Below, piece after piece: positions 46,381 through 55,659 of a DNA stretch of 64,000 nucleotides; within the stretch, counting starts at the first letter, position 1, and the number at the start of each line of letters is the position of its first letter. Position numbers and translations under genes: made by a program. The notes under the pieces are model-generated. The model was given only the letters and a program-made list of their open reading frames with translations, made no database searches and had not been told where the DNA came from. Origin of the DNA: Streptomyces sp. 11x1 (GTDB taxonomy: Bacteria; Actinomycetota; Actinomycetes; Streptomycetales; Streptomycetaceae); assembly GCF_032598905.1 (NCBI RefSeq), contig NZ_CP122458.1:5357001-5421000 (forward strand). The letters run 5' to 3'.

Positions 46381-47874
46381 TCAGCCCCGCGCATCACCCT
46401 TCAGCGAGGCCATCCACAGCTCGACCTCGTCCGAACGGCGAGGCAGCGCGGCGCTCAGGTTGCGGTTGCCGTCGGCCGTCACCAGGATGTCGTCCTCGAT
46501 GCGGACACCGATGCCCCGGTACTCCTCGGGGACGGTGAGGTCGTCGGCCTGGAAGTAGAGGCCGGGCTCTACGGTCAGCACCATGCCCGGCTCCAGCGTC
46601 CCGTCGACGTACGACTCGACGCGCGCGGCGGCGCAGTCGTGGACGTCCATGCCGAGCATGTGCCCGGTGCCGTGGAGCGTCCAGCGACGCTGGAGCCCCA
46701 GCTCCAGGACCCGCTCCACGGGGCCCTCGACGAGCCCCCACGCGACCAGTCGTTCGGCCAGGACGTGCTGCGCGGCGTCGTGGAAGTCGCGGTACTTGCC
46801 GCCCGGCCGCACGGCGGCGATACCGGCCTCCTGGGCGTCGTACACGGCGTCGTAGATCTTCTTCTGGAGCTCGCTGAACGTGCCGTTGATCGGCAGTGTC
46901 CGGGTGACGTCGGCCGTGTAGTACGTGTGCGTCTCGACGCCCGCGTCCAGCAGGAGCAGGTCGCCGGAGCGGACCGGGCCGTCGTTGCGGACCCAGTGCA
47001 GAGTGGTGGCGTGCGGGCCGGCGGCGCAGATGGAGCCGTAGCCGACGTCGTTGCCCTCGACCCGGGCGCGCAGGAAGAACGTTCCCTCGATGTAGCGCTC
47101 CGACGTGGCCTCGGCCTTGTCCAGCACGCGTACGACGTCCTCGAAGCCGCGCACGGTCGAGTCGACCGCCTTCTGCAGCTCGCCGATCTCGAACTCGTCC
47201 TTGATCAGCCGAGCCTCGGAGAGGAAGACCCGCAGCTCCTCGTCGCGTTCGGCGGTGACCTTGTCGGTGAGGGCCGCCTCGATGCCGGCGTCGTAGCCGC
47301 GGACGACGCGGACCGGGCCGGTGGCCTCGCGCAGCTTGTCGGCGAGTTCGCGCACGTCGGCGGCGGGGATGCCGTACAGCTTCGCGGACTCGGTCAGCGA
47401 GTGGCGTCGGCCGACCCACAGCTCGCCCTGGCCGGAGAGCCAGAACTCGCCGTTCTCCCGGTCGGAGCGCGGCAGCAGGTAGATCGTCGCGTCGTGGCCC
47501 TCGCCCGAGGCGGAGGGCTCCAGGACGAGGACGCCGTCCTCCGTCTGGTTGCCGGTCAGGTACGCGTACTCGACCGACGCGCGGAAGGGGTACTCGGTGT
47601 CGTTCGAGCGAGTCTTGAGGTTGCCGGAGGGGATCACCAGGCGGTCGCCCGGGAAGCGCGCGGAGAGCGCGGCGCGGCGGGCGGCGGTCTCGGCGGCCTG
47701 GGCGATCGGCTCCAGGCCGTGCAGCTCGGTGTCGGCCCAGCCCGACTTCATGCTCTCGGCCAGCTCGTCGGACACGCCCGGGTACAGGCCGTTCTTGCGC
47801 TGCTTGATGGGCTCCTCGGCTTCGGTCGCCTCGGTCTCCGGGATCGCCGGCTCGAGCTCGTCCGCCACGGTCAT
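46381..47874 (-). CDS. pepP: Aminopeptidase P family (Xaa-Pro aminopeptidase)
   Basis: Releases N-terminal residues adjacent to proline; cytoplasmic, Mn-dependent. The 497-residue protein has the N-terminal AMP-N domain (residues 60-210) and the C-terminal pita-bread M24 fold. Metal ligands are visible: Asp in LLLDAGVE and YTADVTRT, His in HGTGHMLGMDVHD, Glu in VLTVEPGLYF and Glu in GIGVRIEDD. The first 30 residues are an acidic extension. It is monocistronic. Confidence 0.95.
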   Translation of the reverse strand: MTVADELEPAIPETEATEAEEPIKQRKNGLYPGVSDELAESMKSGWADTELHGLEPIAQAAETAARRAALSARFPGDRLVIPSGNLKTRSNDTEYPFRASVEYAYLTGNQTEDGVLVLEPSASGEGHDATIYLLPRSDRENGEFWLSGQGELWVGRRHSLTESAKLYGIPAADVRELADKLREATGPVRVVRGYDAGIEAALTDKVTAERDEELRVFLSEARLIKDEFEIGELQKAVDSTVRGFEDVVRVLDKAEATSERYIEGTFFLRARVEGNDVGYGSICAAGPHATTLHWVRNDGPVRSGDLLLLDAGVETHTYYTADVTRTLPINGTFSELQKKIYDAVYDAQEAGIAAVRPGGKYRDFHDAAQHVLAERLVAWGLVEGPVERVLELGLQRRWTLHGTGHMLGMDVHDCAAARVESYVDGTLEPGMVLTVEPGLYFQADDLTVPEEYRGIGVRIEDDILVTADGNRNLSAALPRRSDEVELWMASLKGDARG

Positions 47875-48596
47875 CCTCCTAGGTACGGCACTGGACCCCG
47901 TCCATCGTACGGTCGTACCGAGCAGCCCGAAGGGCGCGTGACCCCCGCTTACGACCGGTCACCACCCCCTCACGACAAGCGGCCACGGGGTCTGTCCGAA
48001 ACCGGACGCGCACGTCCCGGCCTCGCCCGGCGACCGGTGCCGACGCAGCGTGTCCGGCCGACGGTCGCACCCGGCACTCCTGGCGCCCGACGCCACGGCG
48101 TCAGGGCGCGCACCCGCCATCGCCTTCCGCGCCGGTCGGGCGCACGGCTCCGCGCCGGCCGCCGGCCCGCCCGACGCCCCGCGTCCGCCCAGCAGCGGCC
48201 GAACCGGCCGCCCCATGCGGCCGGGGTACGGCGGTCGGCGTCGCACGGCGCCCACCCCCTCGCACCTCGTCCCGCGCATGGCCCGGCTCACGGCGCGTGT
48301 CCCCCAGTAAGCGGTCATAGCCGGTCGGGCTCGCACGGCCGTCGCGAGGACGCGCGGCACCGAACTCGGCCGCGTGGAACGTCACCCGGCACGGGACCCC
48401 TCCCACGGCGGGGGATCCCCAACCGCCCACGCCACGCGGTGTCCGGGCCTCAGCGCGCGAGTCACCAGCCCCGTGCTTCCGCTTCCCCCCGTCACAGCCC
48501 CCTGCAGCCTCCACCACGCGGCGACCGGCATCACGCATGCACGTGGCCGAGGTCCGCGACCCGGAGCCGGACAAGCCCCGGTCGGCCAGGTCGGCC
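47875..48596. other. 720-bp gap without a supported gene
   Basis: Between two leftward genes. Open frames on both strands (for example 47959-48360 leftward) are rich in Arg/Gly/Pro, lack ribosome binding sites and show no domain. I see no RNA gene or repeat of note. Confidence 0.4.
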
Positions 48597-50120
48597 CTAC
48601 TCGAACCGCGCCGCCAAGAGCACCACGTCCTCCGTGTCGTCCGCTTCGTCGAGGCCGTTCGGGAGCATCGTGCGCAGGACGTGGTCGGCCAGGGCGCCGG
48701 GGTCGGTGCGCAGGGCCCGGGGGACGCCGGTGGCGGCTGCGTGCAGGCGGGTGAAGGCGCGGTCGACGGACTCGCCCGTGCGCTGGAGGAGGCCGTCGGT
48801 GTAGAGCAAAACGGTTTCTCCTGGCTCGGCGGTCAGCTCCACGCTGGGCGCCTCCCAGCAGGCGAGCATGCCGAGCGGCGCCGACAGGGACGTCTCCACG
48901 TACTCCGTGCGCCGCTCGCCGATCACCAGCGGCGGGCTGTGTCCGGCCCCGGCCAGGGTGATCTTGCGCAGCGCGGGCTCGACGTAGGCGAAGAGCGCGG
49001 TGGCGGAGCGGGCCGGTTCGGTGAGCCGCAGGAGCAGCTCCAGGTCGGAGAGGACGGCGACGGGGTCCTCCCCCTCCATCACGGCGTAGGCGCGCAGCGA
49101 GGCCCGCAGCCGTCCCATCGCGGCGACCGCGCTGGGCCCCGCCCCCGTGACCGAGCCGACCGCGAGGCCGAGCGCGGCGTCCGGCAGCGGCAGCGCGTCG
49201 TACCAGTCGCCGCCGCCGCGCGGCCCGGTGCGGTGCCGGGCGGCGAGCTGGACGCCGGAGACGCGGGGCAACCGGGAGGGCAGCAGCTCCTCGGCGATGG
49301 TCGCCATGGACGCGCGCGTGCACTCGACCTCGACGAGCCGTGCCAGGTGCTCGGCGGCGTACCGCGTGTACAGCCCGGCGAGGTGCCGCTGCCGTTCGAC
49401 CGGCTCCGCGGGCTCGTCGTACAGCCACACGGCGGCGCCGAGCCGGCCGGCTCTGTCCGTGGACAGGGGGAGCGCGTAGCTCGCCGCGTATCCGAGCCGG
49501 GCGGCGACCTCGCGGTGGCGGGGGTCGAGCCCGTCCTCGGCGAACAGGTCGGGCTGGGCGATCTCACCGTCGCCGCCGGGCAGTCCGTCCAGGATGCGGC
49601 CGTACGGCAGGGAGCTGCGGGGCACGGTCTCGATGTGCCCGAGGTCGGCGCGGCCTAGGCCGAGACCGATCGTGGTGTCCGGACCCAGCCCGTCGGCCGG
49701 TTCCAGGACGACGAGACCCCGACGGGCGCCGACGAGGGCGGCTCCGGCGTGCAGGAGTTCGGTCAGGGCGCTGTCCAGTGAGTCCGTGCGGGTCAGACGT
49801 TCGGTGAGTTCGTGCAGCGTCGTGAGGTCCGAGACCCAGCCCGCGAGCCGGTCCTGCAGCACGGCCCCGGGGGCGGTGCCCGGTCCTGTGGCGGGAGGGG
49901 CCGCCGGGGTGCTCGGGGTGGCGGGCGCGGGCGCGACAGTGTGTGCGGGGGAGGGAACCGTTGAATCGATTCCAGCCACTTTCGGAGGGTGCGGGGCGTT
50001 CATGGTGTCCGGCTTTCCGACCGGTGCGTATTGCTCAAAAGCATCGCAAACCCCCATGTCATTCTGCGCCGCTAGCAGTCTCTCCACATGTACACGCACT
50101 CGTGAGGGGATGTCCAGCAT
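48597..50120 (-). CDS. GAF-containing PP2C (SpoIIE-type) phosphatase
   Basis: A 507-residue serine phosphatase of the partner-switching type. Its conserved N-terminal stretch includes DMGVCDAFEQYAPVGKPD. A Pro/Ala linker follows, then a GAF-like domain (about 110-250), then a PP2C/SpoIIE domain with GGDWYDALPLPD and TDGLLQRTGESVDRAF. It likely dephosphorylates an anti-anti-sigma factor. Start ATG 50120 is used because the N-terminal block begins there; ATG 50003 is possible. It lies divergent to the prim-pol gene. Confidence 0.92.
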   Translation of the reverse strand: MLDIPSRVRVHVERLLAAQNDMGVCDAFEQYAPVGKPDTMNAPHPPKVAGIDSTVPSPAHTVAPAPATPSTPAAPPATGPGTAPGAVLQDRLAGWVSDLTTLHELTERLTRTDSLDSALTELLHAGAALVGARRGLVVLEPADGLGPDTTIGLGLGRADLGHIETVPRSSLPYGRILDGLPGGDGEIAQPDLFAEDGLDPRHREVAARLGYAASYALPLSTDRAGRLGAAVWLYDEPAEPVERQRHLAGLYTRYAAEHLARLVEVECTRASMATIAEELLPSRLPRVSGVQLAARHRTGPRGGGDWYDALPLPDAALGLAVGSVTGAGPSAVAAMGRLRASLRAYAVMEGEDPVAVLSDLELLLRLTEPARSATALFAYVEPALRKITLAGAGHSPPLVIGERRTEYVETSLSAPLGMLACWEAPSVELTAEPGETVLLYTDGLLQRTGESVDRAFTRLHAAATGVPRALRTDPGALADHVLRTMLPNGLDEADDTEDVVLLAARFE

Positions 50121-50633
50121 TGTCCTGCTGGGATATCTGGTGTCCGTGAGGCGTCGTTGGACTGCCGCCGACTTCTTGTCCAGTCCTTTGGAGAAAGCTA
50201 AGTTGGCCTAAAAGTGTTGTGGTGAACGGTGTATTGAGGTCGACTGGCCTTGTTCAACAGAGCGTCACAGCGGTCGTGATGGGTACGTACCCGGTGAAGG
50301 CCAGGGGCGGCGGAGGCCACCCGGAACCTGGCGACGGACCCGGGCGTCCTATCCACCGACGACCGAGCCCCATCCTCCCGTGGCGGAGGCGGCGAGCACA
50401 TGCGGGACAGTAAAACGCCAGGCGCCGCCACCCCTACGCCATGCCCATGCTTTTGACAGACGCAAGTCGACGCAAGCGATGGACGCGGACGTAACCGAGC
50501 TCGGCCCGCAGGGGTTCCCCTTGTCCGCGACAAGGGTGTGATGCGCCAGCAGGTACGCACAGTGCAGTGAACGACACATGTTGTGATGTGACCCACGGTG
50601 TTGCCATGCGTGCAACGGAAAGGACGAGCGCTC
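50121..50633. other. 510-bp divergent gap
   Basis: Holds the promoters of the PP2C and prim-pol genes. A perfect hairpin CCCTTGTC-CGC-GACAAGGG lies at 50518-50536, near the prim-pol side, and could be an operator. No gene is supported. Confidence 0.4.
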
Positions 50634-51299
50634 ATGCGCGAGATCCCCGGAAAGCGACGCAGGCTCCTGTCCAAGCGCAACGGCGGGAGGCCCGAGCTTC
50701 TTGAGCAGGCCCTGACGTTCGCGACGCAATGGCAGTGGCCCGTACTCCCGGGGGTGGCGCCGGACCCGCAGGGGCGTGCCCGCTGCGGCTGCCCGGACCC
50801 GGAGTGCGTGGTGCCCGGCGCTCACCCCTTCGACCCCGGCCTGCTGGCCGCCACCACCGACGAGCGCATGGTCCGCTGGTGGTGGACCAACCGGCCCACC
50901 GCGCCGATCGTGCTGGCCACCGGAGGCACCGCCCCCTGCGCGGTGAGCCTGCCGGCGCCGGCCGCCTCGCGCGCCCTCGCCGCCCTCGACCGCACCGGCA
51001 TGCGCCTCGGCCCCGTGGTCGCCGCCCCGCACCGCTGGGCGATCCTCGTCGCGCCCTACTCCATGGAGCAGTTGGGCGAACTGCTCTACGCCAAGGACTT
51101 CGTCCCCGGCTCGCTGCGGTTCCACAGCCAGGGCGGCTATCTCGCCCTGCCCCCCTCCGAGACCGGCCACGGCCTGATCCGCTGGGAGCGCGCGCCGCTG
51201 CCCGGTTCGGCCGCGCCCTGGGTGCCCGACGTCGAGGCGGTCGTGGACGCGGTCGTCGACGCCCTCACTCGTACGGGTGTGAGCGCGCCCGAGTTCTGA
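50634..51299 (+). CDS. Bifunctional DNA primase/polymerase (prim-pol) domain protein
   Basis: A 221-residue stand-alone prim-pol-type domain, common in Streptomyces. Family landmarks include WPVLPGV, RCGCPDPECVVPGAHP, VRWWWTNRPTAPIVLATGG, and FHSQGGYLALPPS. Start ATG 50634 with AAAGGACGAG upstream is preferred over 50598. No helicase or phage gene is adjacent. In many Streptomyces copies the catalytic Asp pair is incomplete; here I do not see the typical DxD, so polymerase activity is doubtful. Confidence 0.82.
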   Translation: MREIPGKRRRLLSKRNGGRPELLEQALTFATQWQWPVLPGVAPDPQGRARCGCPDPECVVPGAHPFDPGLLAATTDERMVRWWWTNRPTAPIVLATGGTAPCAVSLPAPAASRALAALDRTGMRLGPVVAAPHRWAILVAPYSMEQLGELLYAKDFVPGSLRFHSQGGYLALPPSETGHGLIRWERAPLPGSAAPWVPDVEAVVDAVVDALTRTGVSAPEF

Positions 51300-51353
51300 G
51301 CCCGCCCGGCGCGCGCGGGCCGGGCGCCCCCGGTCGGTCGTTATCTTCCGGAC

Positions 51354-52196
51354 ATGCAGCGTCTTCCCGGGGGCCACGGGGCCCCGTCGCGCGGCCGTCA
51401 CAGCGCTCCCCCACCTCGGAGCCGTAGAGCACCCGCGTCGGCGCGCGGCGGGCCGGATCCGCGCCGCCTCCGCCTCGCGGGACTGATCGCCGCGGTCGCG
51501 GTCGCCCTCGGTCTCCCCCTCGTCGCCTCCGCCGGCCCGCTCGGCGACGTCCCCGCGTCCGACCGTGCCTCCACTCCCGAGCGGGCTTCCACCTCCGAGC
51601 GGGCTCTCGCCGCCGAACTCGACCGGGCCGCCGGGCGCGTCGGTGCCGCCGCCGGCCTCGGGGCCGGGGGCGACAGCGGTGATGGGGGTGCCGGTGGCGC
51701 CGACGGCGCGGACGAATCCGGCGGTGACGTCGAGAAGTCCGCCGACCGCGCCGATCAGAAGGCGGGCGGCGCCGACGGGCCGGACACGAGGGCCGCGGAC
51801 GACGCCGACGCGCCGGACCAGGCTGGGGGTTCCTCGCAGCTGCTCGGCCTCGGACTCGCCACCGCCGCCCGCTGCGGCCCCGACCTCACCTCCCCCGACG
51901 GTATCGAGGCCCAGACGTGTGTCCTCACCCAGGGCGACCGGACCTGGGCCCGCACGTACTACCGCAACGCCACCGGACGTGAACTCAGCTCGGTCCTCAG
52001 CATGATGGCGCCCGGCGGGCACACCGTACGGATCCACTGCGCCGTGGGCGGGCACGACGAGCCGGGGGTGTGCGAGACGCCGAGGGAGCGCACGCGGGGC
52101 GGGACGGGCGCGTACACGGCCGTCGCGGAGTTCGCCGCACCGGAGGGCGAGGGGCCGCTGTTGCTGCGCTCAGGGAGCAACTCGGGCCGCTCGTAA
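51354..52196 (+). CDS. Hypothetical exported/anchored protein
   Basis: 280 residues: a basic N-terminal region of about 42 residues, a membrane span LAGLIAAVAVALGLPLVASAG, an Ala/Ser/Glu/Gly-rich disordered linker (65-160), and a C-terminal extracytoplasmic domain with several Cys (CGPDLTSPDGIEAQTCVLTQG, IHCAVGGHDEPGVCE). The four cysteines suggest two disulfides. Unknown function. Confidence 0.75.
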   Translation: MQRLPGGHGAPSRGRHSAPPPRSRRAPASARGGPDPRRLRLAGLIAAVAVALGLPLVASAGPLGDVPASDRASTPERASTSERALAAELDRAAGRVGAAAGLGAGGDSGDGGAGGADGADESGGDVEKSADRADQKAGGADGPDTRAADDADAPDQAGGSSQLLGLGLATAARCGPDLTSPDGIEAQTCVLTQGDRTWARTYYRNATGRELSSVLSMMAPGGHTVRIHCAVGGHDEPGVCETPRERTRGGTGAYTAVAEFAAPEGEGPLLLRSGSNSGRS

Positions 52197-52253
52197 GGGC
52201 GTTGACGCCCGCGGGGTTTCCGTCCAGTGGAGCCGCCGCGGAACCCGGGCATG

Positions 52254-52400
52254 AAAAGACCCGGTTGCTGGCGACGGGGGATGCACCAGCAACCGGGCTA
52301 ATGGAACCGTAACAAGAGATCGGCGCTTCGCAAATTCGATCTCGGCTATTCGGACACGAATTTGCCTGTCACGTAGGGGAGTTGTGACAGGAGTCACCAC
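52254..52400 (-). ncRNA. 6C-type small RNA
   Basis: Read leftward, two stable hairpins carry C-rich loops. The first is CCTGTCAC / GTGACAGG (52391-52384 and 52372-52365) with loop AACTCCCCTAC. The second is the 12-bp stem CCCGGTTGCTGG / CCAGCAACCGGG (52297-52286 and 52271-52260) with loop TGCATCCCCCGTCG, followed by TCTTTT. Paired C-rich loops ending in a terminator are the signature of the actinobacterial 6C RNA. I recall a 6C RNA (scr3974) in the equivalent S. coelicolor gap. The 5' end is approximate. Confidence 0.7.
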
Positions 52401-52451
52401 ACTTCGAACGCGCTCGGTCGTCCGACGTCCCCTACGGCGCGGGAGCGAACG

Positions 52452-53441
52452 TCAGCTCAGCGTGACCTGTCGGTTGGTGAGACCACCGCGTGCCCGGCGC
52501 TCCTCCGGCGTGAGCGGGGACTCGTCGGCCAGGGCGCCGGCGAGCCGCTCGGCGAACTCGGCCGCCGGCTTCTCGATGTCGTCCGCGCCGACCCCGCTGG
52601 GGAGGTCCCAGACCGGCACGGTGAGGCCGTGAGCACGGAAGGAGCCCACCAGACGGGTGCCCTCGCCGAGACTCGAACGCCCGGCCGCGTGCAGCCGGGC
52701 CAGCGCGTCCAGAAGCCGCTCCTCGGCGTGCGGCATGACCCAGCGCAGGTGGTTCTTCTCCGGGGTCTCGCACCAGTAGGCCGCGTCGACGCCCGCGAGC
52801 TTCACCGTGGGGATCGCCGCGGAGTTGGCGCGCTCCAGGGAGGCGGTCACCTCCGGCGTGGAGTTCTCCGTGTCCGGGACCCAGAACTCGAAGCCCGTGT
52901 GCACAACTGGCTCGAACTCACCTTCGGGGTCGATCAGGTCCTGCAACCGCGGACCGTCGGCCGGGGCGCGCCGCCCCTGAACCGGAGTGCCCGGCTCGGC
53001 GACCAGTGCGCGCTGCAGGGTGTCGGCGAGGTCGCGGCTGATGTCACCGGAGGCCGTGTCGTTCTGCAGGCCGAGCAGGACCGAGCCGTCGTCGCGGCGC
53101 AGCGCGGGCCACGCCATGGGCAGAACGGTGGCGAGCGTCACCGACGGGACCCCTTCGGGGAGCGCGTCCTTCAGCTTCAGCTCGACGGTGGCGGCGGGCA
53201 CCAGCTCGCGCAGCGCGATCCAGTCGGCCTCGCCGGGCAGGCCCTCGAAGGGGCGCTGCACCAGCTCGGTCACGGCCTGGGCGGCGGCCCGGCCGTGGCA
53301 GGCCTTGTAGCGGCGGCCGCTGCCGCAGGGGCATTGCTCGCGCGCGCCGACAACCGGAACCTGCCCATCGGCGCCTGCGGCGCCGACTCCGCCGGTGCCC
53401 TGCGGGCGCTTGGCCTTCGTGTGGGGTCGCTTCTTGGCCAT
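52452..53441 (-). CDS. SEC-C motif, DUF5926-type protein
   Basis: 329 residues. A basic N-terminus (MAKKRPHTKAKRPQG) precedes a SEC-C zinc-binding motif (CPCGSGRRYKACHG, about residues 35-48); the rest is a DUF5926-like region with FEFWVPDTEN and WCETPEKNHLRWVMPH. It is a broadly conserved actinobacterial protein of unknown function; SEC-C suggests RNA, ribosome or SecB-type contacts. ATG 53441 is preferred over the frame start 53525, which crosses a DnaA box. Confidence 0.88.
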   Translation of the reverse strand: MAKKRPHTKAKRPQGTGGVGAAGADGQVPVVGAREQCPCGSGRRYKACHGRAAAQAVTELVQRPFEGLPGEADWIALRELVPAATVELKLKDALPEGVPSVTLATVLPMAWPALRRDDGSVLLGLQNDTASGDISRDLADTLQRALVAEPGTPVQGRRAPADGPRLQDLIDPEGEFEPVVHTGFEFWVPDTENSTPEVTASLERANSAAIPTVKLAGVDAAYWCETPEKNHLRWVMPHAEERLLDALARLHAAGRSSLGEGTRLVGSFRAHGLTVPVWDLPSGVGADDIEKPAAEFAERLAGALADESPLTPEERRARGGLTNRQVTLS

Positions 53442-53516
53442 CGTGGGTGTCTCCCGATCACGGCTCGTCTCGTACTCGCGCGAGCCTAGCCGCTCGTACG
53501 ACGCCCGACGGGACCC

Positions 53517-53525
53517 TGTGGACAA
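53517..53525 (-). promoter_or_regulatory. DnaA box (single)
   Basis: TGTGGACAA, the complement of the consensus box TTGTCCACA, lies about 75 bp upstream of the SEC-C gene. Confidence 0.4.
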
Positions 53526-53599
53526 CGCACCGAGTCGTCCCGGAACCGGTGGTTCGGGCCGGGATGTGCACCGGTGCCGTGGCCGGATGTGTCCGGGCC

Positions 53600-53660
53600 C
53601 GCCAGTCCGGTCTGCCAGTCCGGTCTGCCGGTCCGGGCCTGTCAGTCCGGCCCGTCAGTC
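53600..53660. repeat. 13-bp tandem repeats
   Basis: About five imperfect copies of CCAGTCCGGTCTG between the SEC-C gene and the ATP-binding gene, reaching the latter's stop codon. Confidence 0.65.
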
Positions 53661-54197
53661 CAGGTCGTCGAACGCGTCCGCGAAGTCCAGGTCGGGGAGG
53701 GCGGAGACCGAGGGGGCGACGACGCGGGAGGCGAAGTCGTCCCGGCGGTGGGCCCGGTAGACGTCGTCCTGGACGACGACCCACACCGTGACCTCGCCGC
53801 GGGCGTCGTCCCGCACGCCCCAGTCGTCCGCCAATGCCGTGACGATGTTCAGCCCGCGGCCGCCGTGTGCGGTGACCGAGGGCGTGGACGGAACAGGGCG
53901 GGTCGGACCACCGCCGTCCGTCACCTCGACCGTGAGCCGCCCCGTGGGATCCATTCGCCAGGCGCAGCGCACGTCGCCGTCGCCGGCCAGCGCGTCACCG
54001 AGCGGTCTGCCGTGTTTGCAGGCATTGCTGAGCAGTTCGGAAAGGATCAGTAGGGCATCGTCGATGACCGATTCCGCCACACCTCCCGTGCGCAACTGAT
54101 CACGCATCCGGTGCCTTGCTTCCCCCACGCCCGCAGGGCCATGGGGTACGGCCATGCTCGACGACGTGGGCACCTCCTGTGCCACCACCAACGCCAC
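53655..54197 (-). CDS. RsbW-like ATP-binding (anti-sigma type kinase) protein
   Basis: A 180-residue HATPase_c_2 regulator with N-box LSELLSNACKHG, G1 VTDGGGPTRP and G2 HGGRGLNIV. GTG 54197 is chosen because GGAGGT lies 7 nt upstream; the longer open frame to 54416 is upstream sequence. The C-terminal 35 residues are an acidic tail (FADAFDDLD). Similar in class to the protein at 36950-37396. Confidence 0.88.
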   Translation of the reverse strand: MALVVAQEVPTSSSMAVPHGPAGVGEARHRMRDQLRTGGVAESVIDDALLILSELLSNACKHGRPLGDALAGDGDVRCAWRMDPTGRLTVEVTDGGGPTRPVPSTPSVTAHGGRGLNIVTALADDWGVRDDARGEVTVWVVVQDDVYRAHRRDDFASRVVAPSVSALPDLDFADAFDDLD

Positions 54198-54551
54198 CCC
54201 CGAGACCTCCTTCGCCCCACGCCACGGTGTGAATGCCCCATTGGACTGGACTGGAAACCGGCCAAACCACGTGCTCTGACGCACTCCGCACGCTCGAATA
54301 CGGACCGAACGCGCCGGTGCACACCCCGTAGTCGAATGGCTGAATTTCGTCCCCGATATACCGACTTGTCCCTGCTCACAGGTTGGTCGTCTTGGCGGAA
54401 TTCTTACCTCCGTCAAGCGCCGCGCGGGGGCGCCGCCGGGGGCGGACGGGGTCGTCGCAGATGTGAACCGAGGCGTGTTCGGAGCTGTCGCCGAGGCGCG
54501 TGTGCGGAGTTGTCGAGAACCGTGTGTTCGGAGTTGTGGGAACGCGTGCGC
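54198..54551. other. 350-bp gap with short tandem repeats
   Basis: About three copies of a 25-27 bp unit GCGTGTGCGGAGTTGTCG lie at 54473-54545, next to the GDPD stop. Promoter sequences for the ATP-binding gene lie at the left end. No gene is supported. Confidence 0.5.
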
Positions 54552-55361
54552 TCAGCGGCCGAGTTGGTGCAGAACCGCGTGCGGGCGGTTGGTGATGATG
54601 GCGTCGACACCCAACCCGACACAGAGGTCGACGTCCTGGGATTCGTTCACGGTCCACACGTGCACCTGGTGCCCGGCGCTCTTCAGGCGCTCGATGTAGG
54701 TGGGGTGGTTGCGCACGATCCTGATCGAGGGACCCGCGATCCGGACACCGGCGGGCAGTCGGCCGTCGCGCAGCCGGGGCGAGGCGAACTGTGTCAGATA
54801 GACCGTGGGCAGAGTCGGGGACGCGGCCCGGACGCGGTGCAGCGAGCGCGCCGAGAAGCTCATGACCCTCACCGGCGAGTCGGCGGCGGACTCGGGGGCG
54901 TCCAGGCCGAACCGCTTCAGCAGCACCAGCAGCCGCTCCTCGACCTGTCCGGCCCAGCGCGTGGGGTGCTTGGTCTCGATCGCCAGCTCCACCCGGCGCC
55001 CGGTGTCGGCCACGAGTTCGAGCAGCCGTTCGAGGGTGAGGACGGAGGTGTCCGCCCGGTCCTCGGGGGTGACCTCCCAGTCGGGCGCCTCGTCGCCGGT
55101 CTTCCAGGAGCCGAAGTCCAGGGCCGCAAGATCGGCGAGTTCCAGGGCGGAGACCGCGCCGCGGCCGTTCGACGTACGGTTGACACGTCGGTCGTGGACA
55201 CAGACGAGGTGGCCGTCCGCGGTCAGCCGGACATCGCACTCGAGGGCGTCCGCGCCGTCCTCGATCGCCTTCTTGTACGCGGCCAGGGTGTGCTCGGGGG
55301 CCGCCTCGGATGCGCCCCGGTGGGCGACGACCTGAATCGGGAGCTGTCGTGCGTGGGTCAC
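54552..55361 (-). CDS. Glycerophosphodiester phosphodiesterase
   Basis: A GDPD-family enzyme that hydrolyses glycerophosphodiesters to glycerol-3-phosphate and an alcohol. 269 residues with the N-terminal catalytic motif VAHRGASEAAPEHTLAAY (His/Arg/Glu), ALECDVRLTADGHLVCVHD (metal Glu/Asp and second His), and the C-terminal VHVWTVNE. There is no signal peptide, so it is cytoplasmic. A monocistronic leftward gene, divergent from the HtrA-like gene. Confidence 0.94.
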   Translation of the reverse strand: MTHARQLPIQVVAHRGASEAAPEHTLAAYKKAIEDGADALECDVRLTADGHLVCVHDRRVNRTSNGRGAVSALELADLAALDFGSWKTGDEAPDWEVTPEDRADTSVLTLERLLELVADTGRRVELAIETKHPTRWAGQVEERLLVLLKRFGLDAPESAADSPVRVMSFSARSLHRVRAASPTLPTVYLTQFASPRLRDGRLPAGVRIAGPSIRIVRNHPTYIERLKSAGHQVHVWTVNESQDVDLCVGLGVDAIITNRPHAVLHQLGR

Positions 55362-55485
55362 CGCGTCATGGTGCCACCGTGACGGGGTACGCGTGGTGGT
55401 GGTGACCGTGGACGACCGGGTTCGTACGCACAGTACGCGTCGTTAGTCCGATAGGTCCGATATAAAGGATGGTCCCGGACCCACA

Positions 55486-55562
55486 GGCACCGCTTATGGT
55501 GCCCTGACGGCTCGTGGGAAAAGCTGACCGCAGACAAAACTCTCGCACAGCCCTCTGTGCGA
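55486..55562. promoter_or_regulatory. Two inverted repeats upstream of the HtrA-like gene
   Basis: GGCACC-GCTTAT-GGTGCC (55486-55503) and TCGCACAG-CCCT-CTGTGCGA (55543-55562) are perfect short palindromes in the 298-bp divergent gap. Either could be an operator or leader hairpin for the protease gene. Confidence 0.45.
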
Positions 55563-55659
55563 ACAAGAACACGCGGCGCGAAAGCACGCGGCGCAAGAGC
55601 ACGCAAGCAAGAACAGTCGACCGCCTACCAGGTGAAGCCGTGGACCGAGGAGAAAAGCT

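Noticed and set aside
47959..48360. 133-residue leftward frame between PP2C and pepP genes
   Set aside because: Arg/Gly/Ala-rich, no start signals, competing frames on both strands.
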